Assembly (NCBI GenBank): GCA_023459055.1
Contig: JAEWVR010000031.1
Coordinates: 326,065-390,064, forward strand
Origin: Fibrobacterota bacterium
GTDB taxonomy: Bacteria > Fibrobacterota > Chitinivibrionia > Chitinivibrionales > Chitinispirillaceae
Reading direction: 5' to 3'
DNA: 64,000 nt
Part shown: positions 1-8,936 of the stretch, piece by piece
Layout: every line of letters starts with the position of its first letter
Position numbering within the stretch: position 1 is the first letter of the stretch
Made by a program: the position numbers and the translations under genes
Notes under the pieces: generated by a model
The model's input: the letters and a program-made list of their open reading frames with translations, nothing else
Databases searched by the model: none
Told to the model about the DNA's origin: nothing

Positions 1-1
1 T

Positions 2-682
2 ATGACACAGCTTGAGGGCAATGATGGTTCAATTAAAGGATCAATTGGTGTAAAATCAATTGCAGAAACTTTTTTTGGAACGCAACCACAAGCCCGAACG
101 CAGGACTCACTTCCTGAATTTGTAATACCCGGTCAGGTCGATTCCTCTTTTGTTCTAAATCTTTACAACGAACTCTCCTACGAAAGTGCATCACAGATAA
201 CCCGCAATTTACTTGTCGGTCAGAGCTTCTCCAGCGGTAAATATGAAGCAATTATTAATGATGTCAACATTTACGGGGTGGATGGATACGCGGTTGTCAG
301 TGTTGACCTCAGCGGCTACTATAAGGGAAAAATATATGTGATCGGTAAAGTAGTGTACGATTCTATAAACCAGAGTATCTCCATACAGGACCTAGAGTTT
401 GACCTTAACACTAAAAATCGTCTTGTCAAAACAGCAAACGCTCTTTTTCATAGTACTATTATCTCCAAGTTGCAGCCATATCTCACCTACCCCCTTAAAC
501 AGACCATTCTTGAGTCACAATTGATGACACAAAAAATGCTTTCAAACAAGGAAATTTCAAAAAACATATTTATTAACGGCCGTCTCGACTCATTAAATAT
601 TGCCGCAATAAACTGTACCGACGCAGGGATAAGAACATCACTGCTCGCCAAAGGTGTACTGACTCTGCAGATCAGGGAGTAA
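2..682 (+). CDS. DUF4403-like protein, C-terminal part (probably truncated by window edge)
   Basis: The readable frame opens at the second base of the window, so the true start probably lies upstream and only the last 226 residues are seen. The sequence has the pattern I associate with the C-terminal half of DUF4403 proteins: a beta-rich segment ending in a 'GKVVYDSINQSISIQDLEF' type strand pair (about residues 115-133), then a long amphipathic helix region with 'LQPYLTYPLKQTI', and a final beta strand block ending 'LTLQIRE'. No motif points to catalysis. DUF4403 proteins are generally envelope proteins related to lipid-binding folds, but their function is not established. No membrane segment is visible in this part. 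A 136-base gap separates it from the FKBP gene. The family call is from recall of the pattern and is moderate; the coding call is firm. Confidence 0.6.
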   Translation: MTQLEGNDGSIKGSIGVKSIAETFFGTQPQARTQDSLPEFVIPGQVDSSFVLNLYNELSYESASQITRNLLVGQSFSSGKYEAIINDVNIYGVDGYAVVSVDLSGYYKGKIYVIGKVVYDSINQSISIQDLEFDLNTKNRLVKTANALFHSTIISKLQPYLTYPLKQTILESQLMTQKMLSNKEISKNIFINGRLDSLNIAAINCTDAGIRTSLLAKGVLTLQIRE

Positions 683-818
683 AGAACTTACTATCAACGA
701 TAGCAACCCTTTGATCCCGGATTGGCCAGATGTATTTTACCTGCTTCAAAACCTGTTCTTCTGAAAAGAATATCTGATGAACTCATCATTTTTTTTACAA
801 TATTGAAAGGGATTTTTC

Positions 819-1607
819 ATGAAATCTATGCTTAAACTTGCAGCTGGATCTGTTGTTTGTTTAAATCTGGTTGCATGTAATGCAGCAGAAACAGCCAAAG
901 GTAAACCAATTGCGCTTAAAACAAAAAACGACAGTATCAGCTACATGATCGGTCAGGATATTGGTAAATCATTTAAAAATATGAATATTGACACTGTTGT
1001 TTCCTTTTCGGTTCTTACAAAAGCTATCGAAAGTGCTATGAAAGGTCAGCCGTCACAGCTCACCGATGAACGCATTAGAGAAATTCAAACGAATTTCAGT
1101 GAGGATCTTCAAAAGAAACAAAAAGATGCGGCTGAAGCAAAAGCTGCCAGTAATAAAAAAACCGGTGAGGATTTCCTTGCTTCAAACAAGACTAAAGAAG
1201 GTGTTAAAACGACCGAAAGCGGACTTCAGTACATTGTTGTTAAAGAGGGAACCGGTGTAAATCCTGTTGCAACAGATAAAGTAAAAGTTCATTACAAAGG
1301 TACGCTTCTTGATGGAAAAGTGTTTGACAGCTCATATGACCGTAAGGAACCAGCTGTATTTGGTTTGAATCAGGTAATCCCGGGATGGACTGAAGGTATC
1401 CAGCTTATGAAAGTCGGCAGCACCTATAAATTCTGGATTCCATCAGACCTCGCTTATGGCGAACGTCAAGCAGGACAGGAAATCGGTCCAAATTCAACAC
1501 TTTGCTTCGAAGTTGAACTTCTTGGCATCGAAAAAGATTCTACTACAGCGCCAGCAGCACCTGCAGAGTCAGCAAAACCAGCAAAGCCATCAGTATCTAA
1601 AAAGTAA
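819..1607 (+). CDS. FKBP-type peptidyl-prolyl cis-trans isomerase, lipoprotein (FkpA-like)
   Basis: Folding helper that isomerises X-Pro bonds in exported proteins, anchored in the envelope. Residues 1-20 form a lipoprotein signal with lipobox LVAC and Cys20 as the lipidated residue. Residues about 33-125 are the helical FKBP N-terminal dimerisation domain, including a Lys/Ala-rich coiled stretch. Residues about 135-240 are the FKBP domain with the expected '[16 protein letters not shown]', 'VIPGWTEG' and '[12 protein letters not shown]' active-site blocks. The tail (about 243-262) is Ala/Pro/Lys-rich low complexity. Length of 262 residues fits FkpA/Mip proteins. The start is preceded by AAAGGGA. 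A terminator follows directly, so the gene is probably the last or only one of its transcript. No symbol is given because several paralogues usually exist. Confidence 0.92.
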   Translation: MKSMLKLAAGSVVCLNLVACNAAETAKGKPIALKTKNDSISYMIGQDIGKSFKNMNIDTVVSFSVLTKAIESAMKGQPSQLTDERIREIQTNFSEDLQKKQKDAAEAKAASNKKTGEDFLASNKTKEGVKTTESGLQYIVVKEGTGVNPVATDKVKVHYKGTLLDGKVFDSSYDRKEPAVFGLNQVIPGWTEGIQLMKVGSTYKFWIPSDLAYGERQAGQEIGPNSTLCFEVELLGIEKDSTTAPAAPAESAKPAKPSVSKK

Positions 1608-1632
1608 TTTCAGGATAGCTGTTACCAGTTAT

Positions 1633-1671
1633 AAAAAAGGGCTCTATCAAACGATGGAGCTTTTTTTTTTT
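1633..1671 (+). terminator. Rho-independent terminator after the FKBP gene
   Basis: A hairpin with arms around GGCTCTATC and GATGGAGC and an AAAC loop, extended by an A-run pairing with T, is followed by eleven T residues. It begins about 25 bases after the stop codon of the FKBP lipoprotein gene. Confidence 0.85.
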
Positions 1672-1678
1672 GGAAGAA

Positions 1679-1706
1679 GTGACCATGTGACGCGTGACAT
1701 GTGACA
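1679..1706. repeat. Short GTGAC heptamer array
   Basis: The pentamer GTGAC occurs four times at 1679, 1687, 1694 and 1701, a period of 7-8 bases, just past the FKBP terminator. There is no coding explanation. It resembles the short 7-base arrays seen downstream of other genes (compare 62713-62733). Confidence 0.5.
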
Positions 1707-1782
1707 AGTCAAAGAATTAATTGCATTATTTTCAACATCTCACCATTACTAATTTACAGTAAGGGTAATCGGGTAAAATCTT

Positions 1783-3429
1783 ATGATAATCGGCATATGC
1801 GGAAATTGTGATCTGAAGGCACTGGCAGCTGCAATTGATACTATACGGCCAGAGTATGAAATAGTAACAGGTGATCCGCAGTACTGGATGTATGAGCTTC
1901 AGAACATTCCTCAGGATTTTGCTAACGCGGATTTTTTAATTCTTGCTCTTGACTGGATGATGTGTGTTCCAGCAATTTATGATTATACATGGGGTGATCA
2001 TTTCGATGATACGCTTCAGGCATTTTCAACATTCTGCAGGTCGTTAACCGATGCGTTTGAACAATTAAAGCAAAAATCGCATTGTAAACTTTTACTTTTC
2101 ACCCCCCCTACTCCGGTTAGTTTCCCAACCGGTTTTATAACCCGTCTTCTTGACAATTCGCAATTGCAGCTATTTACATCAATACAAAACATTGTTAATG
2201 ATATATGTAAATCGGTCACAGATTGCTATCCTGTTGACATCAATTATATTGAGCACTCAGATTTTTCTGTGTCACCACATGAGAATAATGGTCACCAGAC
2301 TTCACCGACTGTAAAGATTGCCATTCATTGTGTGAGAATGATCGATCAATTCGTAAAATACCCGTTAAAATGCATCATTCTCGACCTTGACAATACATTA
2401 TGGGGTGGTGTTGCCGGAGAGAGTGAACTATCACTTCTTGTCCTTGATCCTCAGGGGGATGGCAAACCGTACTTTGACTTCCAGAAGGAGCTTTTAAAAC
2501 TCTACAAACAGGGAATACTGCTTGCTGTTTGCAGCAAGAATAATACCTGTGATGCTCTGGAGATCATTGAAACTCATCCTCATATGGTCCTGAAACCATC
2601 AATGATTGCAGCATTCCGGATAAACTGGGATAACAAAGTACTTAACATTTTAAGTATCGCCCGAGAGCTTAATATCGGGTTGGACTCAATCATGTTCATT
2701 GACGATAATCCTTCAGAACGGGGATTAGTCAAAGAAACCCTGCCCGATGTTGAGGTGCTTGAACTGCCGGAAGATCCTTGCGGGTACGTTGATACACTCA
2801 GGAGAAGCAGCCGGTTCTGGCCGATACAATTGACAAAAGATGATCTTAAGAAAAATGCATACTTTTCCATGGACAAATTACGGAAAAAGTCCCGGGATAT
2901 AGAAACGAATATTGCAGACTTTTTACGCAAGTCCGGACTTACAATTACAGTAAGTCAAACCGGCAAGGAATCGATGCCGCGTGTTGTACAGTTAATAAAC
3001 AAAACGAATCAATTCAATTTAACCACGAAACGATTTACACATTCAGAACTTGAAATGGTTAGTAAAGAACCATATACCTATCTTCTGCAGATGGAGATGC
3101 AGGACACATTTGGTGAGTATGGAATTATTGGCGTTTCATTAATCAGAAACTCGTTAATAGAACTTTTTCTTCTAAGCTGCAGAGTACTGGGTAAGGATGT
3201 TGAGGTTGCATTTCTTTCTGTAATATTACATTTTATGAAAGATCGTGGAATCAGTGAAGCGACCGGAATATATATACCATCAGAGAAAAACATTCAGACT
3301 GCATCCTTTTATCGCAATTGCGGATTTACACTAAAAGAAAGCGTTGGTAAAAGTACTGTCTGGAGCAGAAATCTTTCAGAGCCGATAATCACAATACCGG
3401 ACTGGTTTAAAGTTATTTGTAAGTTGTAA
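1783..3429 (+). CDS. FkbH-like HAD-IIIC family protein with C-terminal GNAT-like domain
   Basis: FkbH-type proteins dephosphorylate 1,3-bisphosphoglycerate and load glyceryl groups onto acyl carrier proteins in polyketide and related pathways; other members serve in sugar or surface-polymer modification. The HAD nucleophile motif DLDNTLWGG is at residues 201-209, followed by 'CSKNN' (motif II region) and 'FIDDNPSERG' (motif IV region). Residues 1-180 form an SGNH-like N-terminal domain and residues about 400-535 look like an acetyltransferase fold ('SEKNIQTASFYRNCGF'). Length 548 residues is usual. No acyl carrier protein, ketosynthase or NRPS gene is nearby, so the acceptor is unknown. The ATG at 1783 has no strong Shine-Dalgarno sequence. 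A small uncharacterised gene follows 37 bases later and is probably co-transcribed. Confidence 0.85.
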   Translation: MIIGICGNCDLKALAAAIDTIRPEYEIVTGDPQYWMYELQNIPQDFANADFLILALDWMMCVPAIYDYTWGDHFDDTLQAFSTFCRSLTDAFEQLKQKSHCKLLLFTPPTPVSFPTGFITRLLDNSQLQLFTSIQNIVNDICKSVTDCYPVDINYIEHSDFSVSPHENNGHQTSPTVKIAIHCVRMIDQFVKYPLKCIILDLDNTLWGGVAGESELSLLVLDPQGDGKPYFDFQKELLKLYKQGILLAVCSKNNTCDALEIIETHPHMVLKPSMIAAFRINWDNKVLNILSIARELNIGLDSIMFIDDNPSERGLVKETLPDVEVLELPEDPCGYVDTLRRSSRFWPIQLTKDDLKKNAYFSMDKLRKKSRDIETNIADFLRKSGLTITVSQTGKESMPRVVQLINKTNQFNLTTKRFTHSELEMVSKEPYTYLLQMEMQDTFGEYGIIGVSLIRNSLIELFLLSCRVLGKDVEVAFLSVILHFMKDRGISEATGIYIPSEKNIQTASFYRNCGFTLKESVGKSTVWSRNLSEPIITIPDWFKVICKL

Positions 3430-3466
3430 AATGATAATTTTCGAATTGTGAATGAGTGAGGATATC

Positions 3467-3829
3467 ATGATTGCAGAAATACCCGTACTGCCGTTTTCTT
3501 CATATATTGGCGGGCATTTTGAATACCTGCTTAAAGAACCTTTTGCAGAAGAAATCTGGAGTTATTTTACGAAAAAGGAAAGTATTCAATTGATGCTTGA
3601 TGCTGTACAGGAAAAAAAGCCACCGCTCTGGCACCATCTTGAATATATCGAGACCAATTACGGACACTATATTAAGTCTGATAAATTCCCTGATGATGAT
3701 GTCGAGGTGATGATTAACAATATGATTAAACAGATTATGGAAAAACTCGGCTACGAACATATTGCCTGCGGGATGTTGCGTCATGCAAAGTACATAAAAC
3801 TTAGCGGAGTATACACAAAAAAACAATAA
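3467..3829 (+). CDS. Conserved-looking hypothetical protein, 120 aa
   Basis: I do not recognise the family. The start is set at the ATG at 3467 because GTGAGG ends five bases before it; the in-frame ATG at 3452 has no such signal. The product is soluble, mildly acidic, without signal peptide or membrane segment. It has a helical appearance, with an aromatic N-terminal segment ('FSSYIGGHFEYLL'), a conserved-looking 'PPLWHHLEYIETNYGHYI' stretch with clustered His/Tyr, and an 'HIACGMLRHAKYIKLSG' end. It lies 37 bases after the FkbH-like gene in the same direction, suggesting a shared transcript and possibly a shared task. Coding is likely because of the good ribosome site and the operon-like spacing. 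Confidence 0.6.
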   Translation: MIAEIPVLPFSSYIGGHFEYLLKEPFAEEIWSYFTKKESIQLMLDAVQEKKPPLWHHLEYIETNYGHYIKSDKFPDDDVEVMINNMIKQIMEKLGYEHIACGMLRHAKYIKLSGVYTKKQ

Positions 3830-4055
3830 CCACTTTTTGCAATTTTATTCAAACACACTCTTTGGGCAACAGTGTAACGGATACTGGAGGTTAAGCGCTC
3901 AAGGTGACTTGTATACAATGGCTGTTTATAATTCCTGCCTGAGTTAATTATCATCAGGAGACTGATATCTGAAACATTAGACATACTGTATCCTAAAAAT
4001 CTGATATATTTTCGTGCAAGATATCTTTTTTCATTAATTTCAATGCATTACATGA

Positions 4056-4086
4056 AAAATCTGTATCCTGTCAGGATACAGATTTT
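4056..4086. promoter_or_regulatory. Perfect 15-bp inverted repeat, candidate operator
   Basis: AAAATCTGTATCCTG (4056-4070) and its exact complement CAGGATACAGATTTT (4072-4086) flank a single T. It lies 58 bases before the start of the TIGR02147 regulator. The absence of a following T-run and the near-zero loop argue for a protein-binding site rather than a terminator. Autoregulation by the downstream protein is inference. Confidence 0.65.
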
Positions 4087-4092
4087 ATTATC

Positions 4093-4102
4093 GTATCGAT
4101 AC
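4093..4102. promoter_or_regulatory. Second palindrome GTATCGATAC
   Basis: A perfect 10-bp palindrome 41 bases before the regulator gene. It shares the GTATC/GATAC half-sites with the larger palindrome at 4056-4086, so the two may bind the same dimer. Confidence 0.45.
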
Positions 4103-4143
4103 AATTTCTGCTAAACCAGCAAATATTACATATATTATGGTCT

Positions 4144-4998
4144 ATGCGTTCAATATTTGAATATATGGATTATAGGAAATTTCTTGCAGATTATTATGCA
4201 TTTAAAAAGAATGCAAATAGAAATTTCTCATATCGGGTGTTTAACGCCAAAGCCGGGATATCATCGCCGGTATTTTTCAAACTTGTCATTGATGGCAAGC
4301 GTAATCTTGGTACATCATCAATTGACAAATTTGCTGCAGCTCTCAATCTTAATAAAAAAGAAACTGTCTATTTTAAGAAGCTTGTTCTTTTTGATCAATC
4401 GGACAATCCTGAAGAGAAGCAGGAGCATTATGCAGTAATCAGATCGATGCGCAATATGGTATCAGAGAAAGCACTGACCAACGCACAGTATGAGTATTTC
4501 AGCAACTGGTATAACGTTGTCATACGAGAACTTGTTACGCTGTATAATTTCCAGGATGACTATCAACTGCTCGCAGACGCAGTACGGCCATCAATAACAT
4601 CGTCTGAAGCCAAAGCTTCAGTTGAACTTCTTTTAAAACTGAATCTTATTAAAAAGAATGATCATGGCATATATGAACAGGTAGATACAGCTATCGCTGC
4701 TGATGGTGACATTGGACTTATCGCAATCCGTCATTTTAACCGGAGCATGCTTCTTAAAGCAGCCAAAGCTATCGATGAAATTAACCGGAACGAACGTCAT
4801 ATTTCTGGATTGACAATTGGAATATCAAAATCACTTTATTCTGTTCTTGATGTAGAGATAACAGCTTTCAAGGAACGAATTGTTTCTCTTGTTAACCGGG
4901 ATGAAAATAGCAGCGCTGTATACCAGTTAAATATTCAGCTCTTTCCAGTAAGTACTCATGCTGATGAAATTAAGACAAAGGGCAGGAATATAAAGTGA
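4144..4998 (+). CDS. TIGR02147 family putative regulator
   Basis: A 284-residue protein with the hallmark opening of TIGR02147: 'SIFEYMDYRKFLADYYAFKK', then 'FSYRVFNAKAGISSPVFFKLVIDGKRNL' which reads as a helix-turn-helix (about residues 28-65). A helical C-terminal domain follows, with 'FSNWYNVVIRELVTLY' and 'AVRPSITSSEAKASVELLLKLNLI' (a second winged-helix-like segment about residues 140-175). The family is expanded in Fibrobacter and is usually paired with secreted proteins; its molecular role is not well defined, but a DNA-binding regulator is the sensible inference. The start has no clear ribosome site. The stop overlaps the GTG start of the lipoprotein gene, so the two are translationally coupled. 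The palindromes just upstream suggest autoregulation. Confidence 0.85.
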   Translation: MRSIFEYMDYRKFLADYYAFKKNANRNFSYRVFNAKAGISSPVFFKLVIDGKRNLGTSSIDKFAAALNLNKKETVYFKKLVLFDQSDNPEEKQEHYAVIRSMRNMVSEKALTNAQYEYFSNWYNVVIRELVTLYNFQDDYQLLADAVRPSITSSEAKASVELLLKLNLIKKNDHGIYEQVDTAIAADGDIGLIAIRHFNRSMLLKAAKAIDEINRNERHISGLTIGISKSLYSVLDVEITAFKERIVSLVNRDENSSAVYQLNIQLFPVSTHADEIKTKGRNIK

Positions 4999-6659
4999 AA
5001 AAGCGCATAACAGTACTATTACTCATCACTATATTCATTTGTCAATGTGGTATGGGGCCTGATTTTTCCGGAGGATCAACTAACACCGGAAATGCACGTA
5101 TCGCAGGAGTTCTGATCAATAATGACGGTACAAAGGCATCACAAGCTCTTGTTTTCTGCATGCCATCAGATTATATCCCTGGTATTTCTAAAAGCAGTAC
5201 TATCTATCAAGCTATCACAAATGACAGTGGTTTATACATATTTGATTCACTTAATAGTGGTTCTTTTACTATCACCGCAAATCATCCATTACGTGCAACC
5301 CGTTCTTATTTCTCATGTTCTATCAATGACAGTGATGACGTAAAACTTCCTGATGATACACTTGACACTCCAGGATATTTACGGATTGCAATTCCTGATA
5401 ATGCAGATTTTTCCAGAGGATTCTTTTACATTCCGGGTACAAATATTGCATCAAGCCACATTACCAAAACCCTGGATAATCATGTATATCTTGACTCTGT
5501 TCCGCAAGGTATAATTGAGTCAATTAAATTTCTCTCATTAGATGATTCATCATCACGAACGATCCGGTATCATGTACCGGTATTGGGTGGTGACACTCTT
5601 GAATTAAGCAACATAGCATGGAAACATGCAATATCAATACAGTTAAATACAACAGAAACGGGGGCAAATATCCCCTCCAATGTAACAGGATTCCCGGTTC
5701 TGATCCGTTTATCGAAAAGTAACTTTGACTTTTCACAGGCAAGTCCTGATGGCTCTGATCTCAAGTTTACAAAAAAAGACAACACAGTGTTGCCGTTTGA
5801 GATTGAATTCTGGGACACAGTTTCATCAAAAGCTGTATTATGGGTAAAGGTTGATACCGTCTACGGGAATAACGACAAACAATCAATCACCATGTATTAT
5901 GGTAATCCAGCTATTTCAACGTCACGAATGTATTCGCCTGTATTTGATTCTTCCAGTGGTTATACGGGAGTATGGCATCTTGGGGATACGTCAAATGTAC
6001 TGACAGATGCATCAGTGAATCAATTTACAGGAACAAGACAAGGAACATTTCAACAACGACCTGGAATGATAGGAATGTGTCAATTAAGTGCAGACAGCAC
6101 AGGATATGGAGATTTCGGAAATATTCTAAATCCGGGAATGAGCAATTTTACAATAAGCGCATGGTACAAACGCACCGGTACAGGGCTGAATACCATTATC
6201 GCTAAAAGCCCGGGTTTTGGTGCTTCCCCATCAGCAACATACGGTTGGAGCATAGGATTTAATTATTTTGACCAGTTTCATTGCATAATTGCCACCGATG
6301 GATACGCATGGGGTGATAATGGAACCTTCAATTTTTACACAATGCTTGGATTGAATGATACTACCACATGGCACAATGTTACTGTTGTGATTGACAGGTC
6401 AGATAATAGCAATTGCAAGTTATATTTTGACGGAATCAGTCAGCTATATTATTCTTCAGGTGACATTCGAACTGTTGGAACTATTTCCAATACCGATAAT
6501 CTTCGGATTGGGACAGATGCAAGTAGTAAATATACATTTAAAGGATATATTGACGAATGCACGATGGCATATACGGCGCGCTCTGCAGACTGGGTAAAAC
6601 TGTGCTTTATGAATCAACGTAGTGATGACAAGCTGGTAAGATTCAAGCACTATTTTTAA
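4995..6659 (+). CDS. Putative surface lipoprotein: carboxypeptidase-regulatory-like, DUF2341 and LamG/ConA-like domains
   Basis: 554 residues starting at GTG (GTGA overlap with the regulator gene; AGGA 7 bases upstream). The N-terminus is a short signal with 'FICQCG'; the -1 Gln is unusual for a lipobox, so lipidation is likely but not certain. Domains in order: a carboxypeptidase-regulatory-like beta sandwich (about 35-115, 'DSGLYIFDSLNSGSFTI'), DUF2341 (about 225-305, 'VLWVKVDTVYGNNDKQSITM' and 'YYGNP'), and a LamG/concanavalin-like jelly roll (about 315-540, 'GVWHLGDTS', 'FTISAWYKRTGTG', 'GYIDECTMAYTARSADWVK'). DUF2341-LamG proteins bind carbohydrates or other surface ligands. Coupling to TIGR02147 suggests that the regulator controls its display. 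Confidence 0.85.
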   Translation: MKKRITVLLLITIFICQCGMGPDFSGGSTNTGNARIAGVLINNDGTKASQALVFCMPSDYIPGISKSSTIYQAITNDSGLYIFDSLNSGSFTITANHPLRATRSYFSCSINDSDDVKLPDDTLDTPGYLRIAIPDNADFSRGFFYIPGTNIASSHITKTLDNHVYLDSVPQGIIESIKFLSLDDSSSRTIRYHVPVLGGDTLELSNIAWKHAISIQLNTTETGANIPSNVTGFPVLIRLSKSNFDFSQASPDGSDLKFTKKDNTVLPFEIEFWDTVSSKAVLWVKVDTVYGNNDKQSITMYYGNPAISTSRMYSPVFDSSSGYTGVWHLGDTSNVLTDASVNQFTGTRQGTFQQRPGMIGMCQLSADSTGYGDFGNILNPGMSNFTISAWYKRTGTGLNTIIAKSPGFGASPSATYGWSIGFNYFDQFHCIIATDGYAWGDNGTFNFYTMLGLNDTTTWHNVTVVIDRSDNSNCKLYFDGISQLYYSSGDIRTVGTISNTDNLRIGTDASSKYTFKGYIDECTMAYTARSADWVKLCFMNQRSDDKLVRFKHYF

Positions 6660-7518
6660 TATAGTTTTTACAGAGTATACAAAAACTTTTATAACCAATA
6701 ATTGGAGTATGATTCATCCGGGTGAAAAAGGTACTCAATGCTCAAGTTAACAAATAGCAGTAGTTATTTTTCATCTGTCAAATTTAGATAAAGGATACGC
6801 TCACAATACAATCAAATTTCCAGTCCGGCAAGAATTTATCTCTGTGCCCCCTCACAAGATTTCTACCGGCTGGAAATTTGATACTTTTATCTTCAAAACT
6901 GCACGGGATTATTTTTTACAAAAGCCATTAAAGAAGAAATAATCGTTTGTTTTTGTTATTGAATCGCGAGAGCTGTCATGATTGCCTATTTGATTGTTCA
7001 ACGAAAGATTATGTATTTACATTATGCAATTTACTAAACACCTGATACTGCAATTACCCTCTTATGAAACCGGGGGAGGTTCTGACACCGAAATCTGATT
7101 AAAGAAATGCACTCAATTGCTGCGATGTACATAACGTATGAACTAAAAGATCCGGATTCCCTCCATAAGACGAACGAAGTAACCGCGATCTCAGGACGGG
7201 AAGTCGGAATGGATGCAACCGCAATATTCATCCGTGTAACTATTGGTGGTAATTTTATTATTCAATCTGAATCTGGCAAAGTAACTAACTTTTACAATAG
7301 AACTTCCGCTAATGCAACATTATGCTTGACGTTACTTGACGTTATTAGCATATACATTCATTCTACTATCACGAACATCCAGCACTCTTGAATTTATTAC
7401 TACATTCTGTTGCTTTTATCTGCTCCGATTTTTAAGTTGTATTTTTAAGTGGTATAATTTATATAGCAAGACAAATTGCAATCCCTTCAAATAATTAATT
7501 TCCTGGAAAGGAATGTAC
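6660..7518. other. Long intergenic region with a large inverted repeat
   Basis: About 860 bases without a convincing gene. A 94-codon plus-strand frame (7107-7391) lacks a ribosome site and coding character. The main structure is the inverted repeat at 6811-6882. A TATAAT at 7453-7458 may be the -10 box of the symporter gene, but no good -35 box is seen. Confidence 0.5.
6811..6882. repeat. 17-18 bp inverted repeat enclosing 37 bases
   Basis: The left arm 6811-6828 (ATCAAATTTCCAGTCCGG) and the right arm 6866-6882 (CCGGCTGGAAATTTGAT) are complementary apart from one extra base. There is no T-run after either arm. It could be a terminator-like structure, a small non-autonomous element or a folded RNA. 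Confidence 0.6.
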
Positions 7519-8901
7519 ATGAAAGCCACTCAAAGTGAGCGTGTATTGCAAAATGAACTAAAAATCCCGCTTTCTATTAAAATTGCTTATGGTTCAGGTG
7601 ATATTGTCAATGGATTGGCATTTAATACCATTAATTTTTTCTATCTTTTTTTTCTTAATGCGATAGTCGGACTTCCACCCTATCTTGCTGGGCTTGTTTT
7701 ACTTATCGGCAGAATCTGGGATGGCTTTACCGATCCTGTAATGGGTATGATTGTTGACAACACAAAATCAAAATCCGGAAAACATCGCTTCTGGCTTATC
7801 ATAGCTATTGTTCCGTTTATCGTAACATTTTTTCTCCTCTGGTTGGATTTCCCCGGTTCCGACATTTCCCGTTTTGTAATATACTCATTCTTATTTGTAC
7901 TTTTTTCAACTGCGTTTACAATGTTTAATATTCCCTATGGAAGTATGACTGCTGATCTTACGCACGATTATAACGAACGTACATCAATCACCGCTGTCAG
8001 AATGGTATTTTCCCTTTTAGCAATGATTATCGGTGCTGGTCTCACCCAGATTCTGGCCGGATCAAAGAGTCTTGGTTATCCCGGTATGGCTGCAATCTAT
8101 TGTTTTGTAATGTTCATATCAGGGCTTACCGCTTACTTCTCAACAAAAGGGCACGATATTGTGATCAGTAAATCAGATGGTATCAGACTCAGGATCTGGC
8201 TTGATGCATTTAAAAATAAGCCTTTTGTTCTTCTGGTTTCATCATACTTACTTCTAACGATTGCTACGACAGGTGTATCCGGCATCTTTATTTACTATGT
8301 CAAGTATACACTTCAAATGACAAGTAATATTCAGTCGAGTATAATCATGGGTGTATTGGTAATAGCATCAATTGCAGCATTACCCTTATGGGCATTGGTG
8401 TCAAACGCGTTCAGTAAAAAGATAGCATTATTTACCGGTATGGCTGTATTCGGAAGTGGCCTTATCGGTATAATCTTTACAGGACTGAACTACGGACAAG
8501 TACTATTTTATACACTCGCTGTAATCTGCGGTATCGGATTGTCATCTTTTTTTATAGTTCTTTGGTCTATGATTCCTGATGTCGTTGAGTATGGACAGCT
8601 TCAAAGTGGCCAACGTCATGCGGGTATTTATTACGGGTTATGGTTTTTCGTGCAGAAACTGGGTATGGCATTAAGTGCAACAATCAACGGTTGGGTTCTG
8701 ACCTGGAGTGGATTCAAACAGGAACAGGGAGGACGTATTCTTGAACAGTCTATTGACGCAATACGGGGTATTAATGCACTGCTGGTATGGATACCCATTG
8801 CATTCATTATCATTGGACTAATTATTCTTTACTTTTATCCTATTGACGCAACAAAACATGCCGAAATCCGCAAAGAGCTTTTTAAACGGGAAATGATCTG
8901 A
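7519..8901 (+). CDS. GPH-family (MelB-like) sugar:cation symporter
   Basis: A polytopic membrane protein of 460 residues with about twelve hydrophobic segments. It carries the GPH signature in the first cytoplasmic loop ('GRIWDGFTDPVMGMIVDNT', about residues 70-90), including the conserved Asp residues that bind Na+ or H+ with sugar in MelB. 'SGKHRFW' and 'FNIPYGSMTADLTHDYNERT' are further family blocks. It imports a glycoside, pentoside or hexuronide across the inner membrane; the substrate cannot be told. The start is placed at the ATG at 7519, seven bases after GGAAAGG, rather than the ATG at 7513, which would be too close. A membrane acyltransferase-like gene follows 35 bases later. Confidence 0.88.
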   Translation: MKATQSERVLQNELKIPLSIKIAYGSGDIVNGLAFNTINFFYLFFLNAIVGLPPYLAGLVLLIGRIWDGFTDPVMGMIVDNTKSKSGKHRFWLIIAIVPFIVTFFLLWLDFPGSDISRFVIYSFLFVLFSTAFTMFNIPYGSMTADLTHDYNERTSITAVRMVFSLLAMIIGAGLTQILAGSKSLGYPGMAAIYCFVMFISGLTAYFSTKGHDIVISKSDGIRLRIWLDAFKNKPFVLLVSSYLLLTIATTGVSGIFIYYVKYTLQMTSNIQSSIIMGVLVIASIAALPLWALVSNAFSKKIALFTGMAVFGSGLIGIIFTGLNYGQVLFYTLAVICGIGLSSFFIVLWSMIPDVVEYGQLQSGQRHAGIYYGLWFFVQKLGMALSATINGWVLTWSGFKQEQGGRILEQSIDAIRGINALLVWIPIAFIIIGLIILYFYPIDATKHAEIRKELFKREMI

Positions 8902-8936
8902 AATCACTAACACCCTAACAATACGGTTGCACTGCA

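Larger units (their letters stand above)
3830..4143 (+). other. Intergenic control region of the TIGR02147 regulator
   Basis: No gene is visible. The right half holds two palindromes with a shared TGTATC/GATACA core (4056-4086 and 4093-4102), and a related 'TGTATCC' half-site occurs near 3988. This is the only obvious structure before the regulator gene at 4144. Confidence 0.6.

Noticed and set aside
7107..7391. 94-codon plus-strand open frame in the long gap before the symporter
   Set aside because: No ribosome site, irregular composition, and no recognisable fold or membrane pattern; probably a chance frame.
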